Under the pieces are notes generated by a model. It was not told the origin of the DNA. It ran no database searches and saw nothing but the letters and a program-made list of their open reading frames with translations. A program made the position numbers and the translations under genes. DNA of 15,088 nt from JBBDYH01 sp040901795. Its GTDB lineage: Bacteria; Planctomycetota; Planctomycetia; Pirellulales; JALHPA01. Of this stretch, positions 12,639 to 15,088 are shown one piece after another. Location of the stretch: the NCBI GenBank assembly GCA_040901795.1, contig JBBDYH010000139.1, positions 1 through 15,088 on the forward strand, read 5' to 3'. Position 1 is the first letter of the stretch. Each line of letters begins with the position of its first letter.

Positions 12639-13547
12639 ATGATTTCGCGTCGCTCGCTTTCCTGGCCGGTCACGCTGGGCGTGAGCATGATCCTGCTGTT
12701 GGTCGCGCTGGCGGTCGGCTGGATCATCGTCACGGCCCGGTCGGCGCTGGAGGGCGAAGCGCCGGCGTTGTATTGGACGCTGTTGGCCGTCGGGACGATA
12801 TTTCTCGTGTTGTTGCTCGTGGGCGTCGTGGTTTACCTGTTGCTGTCGATCAAGTCGGTGCGGCTCACGCAGCGGCAATCGAACTTCATCGACAGCGTCA
12901 CCCACGAGCTGAAAAGCCCGATCGCCTCGCTGAAGCTCTACCTGCAGACGCTCACGCGACGCAAGCTTAGCGAGGAGCAAGCGGCCGAGTTTCACCGGGC
13001 AATGCTGGAGGACCTGGAGCGGCTGGACAGCCTGATCAACCACCTGCTGGACGCTGCCCGGATCGGCCGGGAGCCAACGGAGACGCCGCTGGAGGATGTC
13101 GATCTGGCGCAATTGCTCGGAGCGATCGCCCGCACAAGCTGCCAGCAGTACCATCTGGCAGACGACGCCGTCGAACTGCGGTTGCAGCCGGTGACGATGA
13201 CCGCGCGGCCGACCGACTTGGAGATGATCTTTCGCAACCTGATCGATAACGCGCTCAAGTACTCCGGGCCGCAACCGAAGGTCGAAGTGAATGTCACGTC
13301 GAACAACGGCCGCGTGACCGCGCGGATCAGCGATAACGGTCCCGGCATCCCAATCAACCTGCGGCGCAAAATCTTCGGCCGCTTCGTAAGGCTGGGGAGC
13401 GAGTTGGAGCGCAAGCAAGCCGGCATGGGCCTGGGCCTGTTCATCGTCCGCCAGCTCGTCCGCAGCATGCGCGGCAAGATCACCGTGCGCGGGCGAGGCA
13501 ATCAACGGGGGACGGTGTTTGAGGTGGAGCTGCCCAGACAGCAATAG
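12639..13547 (+). CDS. Membrane sensor histidine kinase
   Basis: A 302-residue kinase from the ATG at 12639. A frame open from 12486 was rejected because the extra N-terminus is repeat-coded. Two membrane helices (about residues 9-31 and 44-70) flank a very short external loop, so it may sense the membrane or a partner rather than a soluble ligand. No HAMP domain is evident between helix 2 and the HisKA domain. The phosphoacceptor is H89 in D-S-V-T-H-E-L-K-S-P. The ATPase part has N204 (R-N-L-I-D-N-A-L-K-Y-S), D-N-G-P-G-I-P (232-238) and G-M-G-L-G-L-F-I-V (262-270). All catalytic boxes are intact. No response regulator lies beside it in this window, so the partner is unknown. A small membrane protein gene follows after 11 bases, probably in the same operon. 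Confidence 0.92.
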   Translation: MISRRSLSWPVTLGVSMILLLVALAVGWIIVTARSALEGEAPALYWTLLAVGTIFLVLLLVGVVVYLLLSIKSVRLTQRQSNFIDSVTHELKSPIASLKLYLQTLTRRKLSEEQAAEFHRAMLEDLERLDSLINHLLDAARIGREPTETPLEDVDLAQLLGAIARTSCQQYHLADDAVELRLQPVTMTARPTDLEMIFRNLIDNALKYSGPQPKVEVNVTSNNGRVTARISDNGPGIPINLRRKIFGRFVRLGSELERKQAGMGLGLFIVRQLVRSMRGKITVRGRGNQRGTVFEVELPRQQ

Positions 13548-13558
13548 AGGGAAGAAGC

Positions 13559-13813
13559 ATGTCCCGCTTGTGGGCCGTTACAAAGCGATTATTGCGCGTG
13601 CCGTCGTTTCGCATTTCGTGCGCGATTGGCCTATTGGCGCCCCTGGCCTTGCTCGCCTGGGCTTTTGTGGATGCTTGGTTCTGGCACACGATACGCACCG
13701 TCGGGGGACTTACCGGCATTGGACAACCATATGTAGATCCGAACACCGTCCATTCGCGGTTAGTCCGATACGACGAACGGCTTTCGGGGGCTAGCTTTCG
13801 ACTTGGCTACTAA
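13559..13813 (+). CDS. Small membrane protein following the histidine kinase
   Basis: An 84-residue protein beginning 11 bases after the kinase stop codon, with the purine-rich GAGGGAAGAAG just before its ATG. A basic N-terminus (S-R-L-W-A-V-T-K-R-L-L-R) precedes one strong membrane helix (about residues 18-42, rich in L, A, W and F). A short polar tail of about 40 residues follows (G-Q-P-Y-V-D-P-N-T-V-H...). It has no recognised family. Its last 54 bases overlap convergently with the antitoxin gene on the opposite strand. It could be a kinase accessory protein, or the N-terminal remnant of a longer protein cut by arrival of the toxin-antitoxin cassette. Confidence 0.6.
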   Translation: MSRLWAVTKRLLRVPSFRISCAIGLLAPLALLAWAFVDAWFWHTIRTVGGLTGIGQPYVDPNTVHSRLVRYDERLSGASFRLGY

Positions 13814-14008
13814 TTCCCGGAACCTTGGATTGGACATTAGAAGTTCATCCATTAACTCATCGTCCTGATGGGGATCCAGCGGCTGAATGGCCAACAGCCG
13901 TTGATCGGGTAGTTCGACGACCAGGGTTTCACCTGACGTGGCGCACTCATTGAGCGTCTTCGTCAGATCCATTTCCAGGCGGCTCAACGGGATGGTCTTG
14001 ATGGCCAT
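13760..14008 (-). CDS. Antitoxin of a RelE-type module
   Basis: An 82-residue protein from the ATG at 14006-14008, which has GAGGAG four bases upstream; an in-frame ATG at 14029 would add seven residues. It opens M-A-I-K-T-I-P-L-S-R-L-E-M-D-L, continues S-G-E-T-L-V-V-E-L-P-D-Q-R-L-L-A-I-Q-P, and ends L-M-S-N-P-R-F-R-E-L-V-A-K-S-K-A-S-P-R-K. This is the layout of small Phd-like antitoxins: an N-terminal DNA-binding and dimerisation part, then a helical toxin-wrapping tail. The family is recalled, not searched. It is the second gene of the pair; its start lies inside the toxin gene in another frame, so translation is probably coupled. Its 3' end overlaps the convergent small membrane protein gene. 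Confidence 0.78.
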   Translation of the reverse strand: MAIKTIPLSRLEMDLTKTLNECATSGETLVVELPDQRLLAIQPLDPHQDDELMDELLMSNPRFRELVAKSKASPRKPFVVSD

Positions 14009-14291
14009 AGAACTCCTCGCCTTCAACAATGAGCTTGTTACCGACCTTTAGTCCGACGATCAGAATTACAACTTCGTCCTCTTCAACATTATACAACGCG
14101 CGCAAGTCTCCGGCGCGCAGTTCAAACTCCACCAGGGGATTCGGCCGCAGGCGTTTGATTGCTTTGGTGGACGTCGTAGGGTCGTGCTGTAAGCGCGATA
14201 GAGCCGCCGCTTCGAGCGTGCGCCGCTGGCGAGCCGTCAAGGCTCGAAATTGCCGTTCGGCTTCGTCCGTGATGGTAATCTTGAAGGCCAT
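13947..14291 (-). CDS. RelE/ParE-like toxin
   Basis: A 114-residue protein from the ATG at 14289-14291. The longer frame from 14357 adds 22 residues that do not look like the family. The RelE/ParE fold is indicated by F-K-I-T-I-T-D-E-A-E-R-Q-F-R-A-L, the helices with R-L-Q-H-D-P, then K-R-L-R-P-N-P-L-V-E-F-E-L-R-A-G-D-L-R-A-L-Y-N-V and V-I-L-I-V-G-L-K-V-G-N-K-L. RelE toxins cut mRNA on the ribosome and ParE toxins attack gyrase; which applies cannot be told here. The C-terminus extends about 20 polar residues past the usual end (after E-G-E-E-F). This tail is encoded by the bases that also hold the antitoxin start and its ribosome binding site, an overlap of 62 bases. Toxin-first order is as in HigBA modules. 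Confidence 0.8.
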   Translation of the reverse strand: MAFKITITDEAERQFRALTARQRRTLEAAALSRLQHDPTTSTKAIKRLRPNPLVEFELRAGDLRALYNVEEDEVVILIVGLKVGNKLIVEGEEFYGHQDHPVEPPGNGSDEDAQ

Positions 14292-14367
14292 AGTATTGCG
14301 ATAGCCGCAACCTCGATCACTCACGTTCTGCGACAGTTTTAGCGGCGGATCGCTCACTCATCAACGA

Positions 14368-14397
14368 AAAAACCCCGGCCTTCCGGCCGGGGTTTTT
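14368..14397 (-). terminator. Intrinsic terminator of groEL (works on either strand by sequence)
   Basis: Perfect 13-bp arms AAAAACCCCGGCC (14368-14380) and GGCCGGGGTTTTT (14385-14397) enclose a TTCC loop. Read on the minus strand it is a GC-rich stem followed by a T-run 50 bases after the groEL stop, a textbook rho-independent terminator. The symmetric A- and T-runs would let it stop plus-strand transcripts too. Confidence 0.9.
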
Positions 14398-14424
14398 GTC
14401 AATTTACTCTTTAGCTTGGCTGCA

Positions 14425-14438
14425 CAGCCTGAAGGCTG
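14425..14438. repeat. Small palindrome just after groEL
   Basis: CAGCCT (14425-14430) and AGGCTG (14433-14438) flank GA. With the adjoining AACTCCAAC it looks like a copy of a short dispersed repeat placed between the groEL stop and its terminator. Confidence 0.45.
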
Positions 14439-14446
14439 AACTCCAA

Positions 14447-15088
14447 CTAGTACATGTCATAATCGCCGCCGTGGCCTGCGCCGCCGGCCTTCTTGCCTTC
14501 CTTCTTCGGCTTCTCGGCGATTAAGGCGTCGCTGGTCAAGAGCAAGGTCGCAACGCTCGCGGCGTTCTGCAGCGCGGTCCGCGTGACCTTGGTCGGGTCG
14601 ATGACGCCCGCCTTCACCAGGTCCTCGTACTCCCCGGTCGCGGCGTTGTAGCCCGTGTTGCCTTTGGCTTCGAGCACGCGCTCGCAGATGATGCCGCCGT
14701 CTTCACCGGCGTTGTTGGCGATCCAGGTCAACGGCGAACGGCAGGCCCGCACGACAATGTTGAAGCCGACTTCTTCGTCGTGCGCGAGGCCTTGTGGCTT
14801 CAACTGGCTGGTGGCACGCAACAGCGCCACGCCGCCGCCCGGTAAAATACCTTCCTCGACGGCCGCGCGCGTGGCATGCAGCGCATCCTCCACGCGAGCC
14901 TTCTTTTCCTTCATCTCGCTCTCGGTCGCAGCGCCGACGTTGACCTTCGCCACGCCGCCGGCCAGCTTCGCCAGCCGCTCTTCGAGCTTCTCCTTGTCGT
15001 AATCGCTCGTGCTGATCTCGATCTCGCGGCGGATCTGGTCGATCCGGGCCTTGATGTCGGCGCTCTTGCCGGCGCCTTCGATGATCGT
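14447..15088 (-). CDS. groEL: Chaperonin GroEL, C-terminal part
   Basis: The last 213 residues of a 60-kDa chaperonin; the gene runs off the right edge. The visible part begins T-I-I-E-G-A-G-K, then R-I-D-Q-I-R-R-E-I-E, S-D-Y-D-K-E-K-L-E-E-R-L-A-K-L-A-G-G-V-A. Next are V-G-A-A-T-E-S-E-M-K-E-K-K-A-R-V-E-D-A-L, the glycine-rich turn E-E-G-I-L-P-G-G-G-V-A-L, N-A-A-T-G-E-Y-E-D and D-P-T-K-V-T-R-T-A-L-Q-N-A-A-S-V-A. It covers the lower apical, intermediate and C-terminal equatorial parts that fold client proteins with ATP. The C-terminus is G-G-A-G-H-G-G-D-Y-D-M-Y, not the usual G-G-M repeats. Upstream groES cannot be checked. An intrinsic terminator follows. Planctomycetes often have several groEL copies, so this may not be the only one. 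Confidence 0.95.
   Translation of the reverse strand, partial: TIIEGAGKSADIKARIDQIRREIEISTSDYDKEKLEERLAKLAGGVAKVNVGAATESEMKEKKARVEDALHATRAAVEEGILPGGGVALLRATSQLKPQGLAHDEEVGFNIVVRACRSPLTWIANNAGEDGGIICERVLEAKGNTGYNAATGEYEDLVKAGVIDPTKVTRTALQNAASVATLLLTSDALIAEKPKKEGKKAGGAGHGGDYDMY

Noticed and set aside
12573..13544. A 323-codon open frame antisense to the histidine kinase
   Set aside because: The opposite strand has all kinase boxes intact. This frame has Gln/Arg/His-rich sequence without recognisable features and begins in the repeat.

Overview
The window looks like chromosomal DNA from a planctomycete, probably of the Pirellula type. The evidence is gene content. There is a cytochrome/DUF1549/DUF1553 gene next to a Tat-exported DUF1501 gene. 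There is a PQQ-type propeller opening with the N-W-P-G-W-R-G-P signature, a DUF4058 gene, and a bacterial topoisomerase VI pair. Codon use is GC-rich, and many different short palindromic repeats sit between genes. No rRNA, tRNA, CRISPR array, transposase or phage gene was seen.

Left part (1-7226, all on the minus strand). A DUF58 gene runs off the left edge. Next comes a PIN-toxin/coiled-coil antitoxin pair (274-923), with a small inverted repeat at its promoter. The catabolic cluster at 965-5884 reads in the order cytochrome/DUF1549/DUF1553, DUF4058, DUF1501. Two small, tyrosine-rich exported proteins follow (6263-6637 and 6882-7226), separated by palindromic repeats.

Middle part (7603-13813, plus strand). 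The two subunits of a type IIB topoisomerase (Top6B, Top6A) form a transcription unit with a repeat hairpin between them. After them come an exported PQQ-like beta-propeller protein, a membrane histidine kinase without an adjacent response regulator, and a small membrane protein. The Top6B subunit appears to carry a second copy of its helical H2TH-like module inside the transducer domain. This is the most interesting protein-level observation here.

Right part (13760-15088, minus strand). A RelE-like toxin gene overlaps the gene for its antitoxin, whose end in turn overlaps the small membrane protein convergently. A strong hairpin terminator and the 3' part of groEL close the window.

At least ten different inverted repeats occupy almost every intergenic gap. 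One (5992-6097) has the anatomy of a 96-bp non-autonomous mobile element. Another, a perfect 25-bp-arm hairpin, ends 27 bases before the chosen Top6B start. A third supplies the last codons of the PQQ gene. I see no clear new multi-gene defence or metabolic system. The best candidates for novelty are the Top6B architecture and the way repeats intrude on gene starts and ends.
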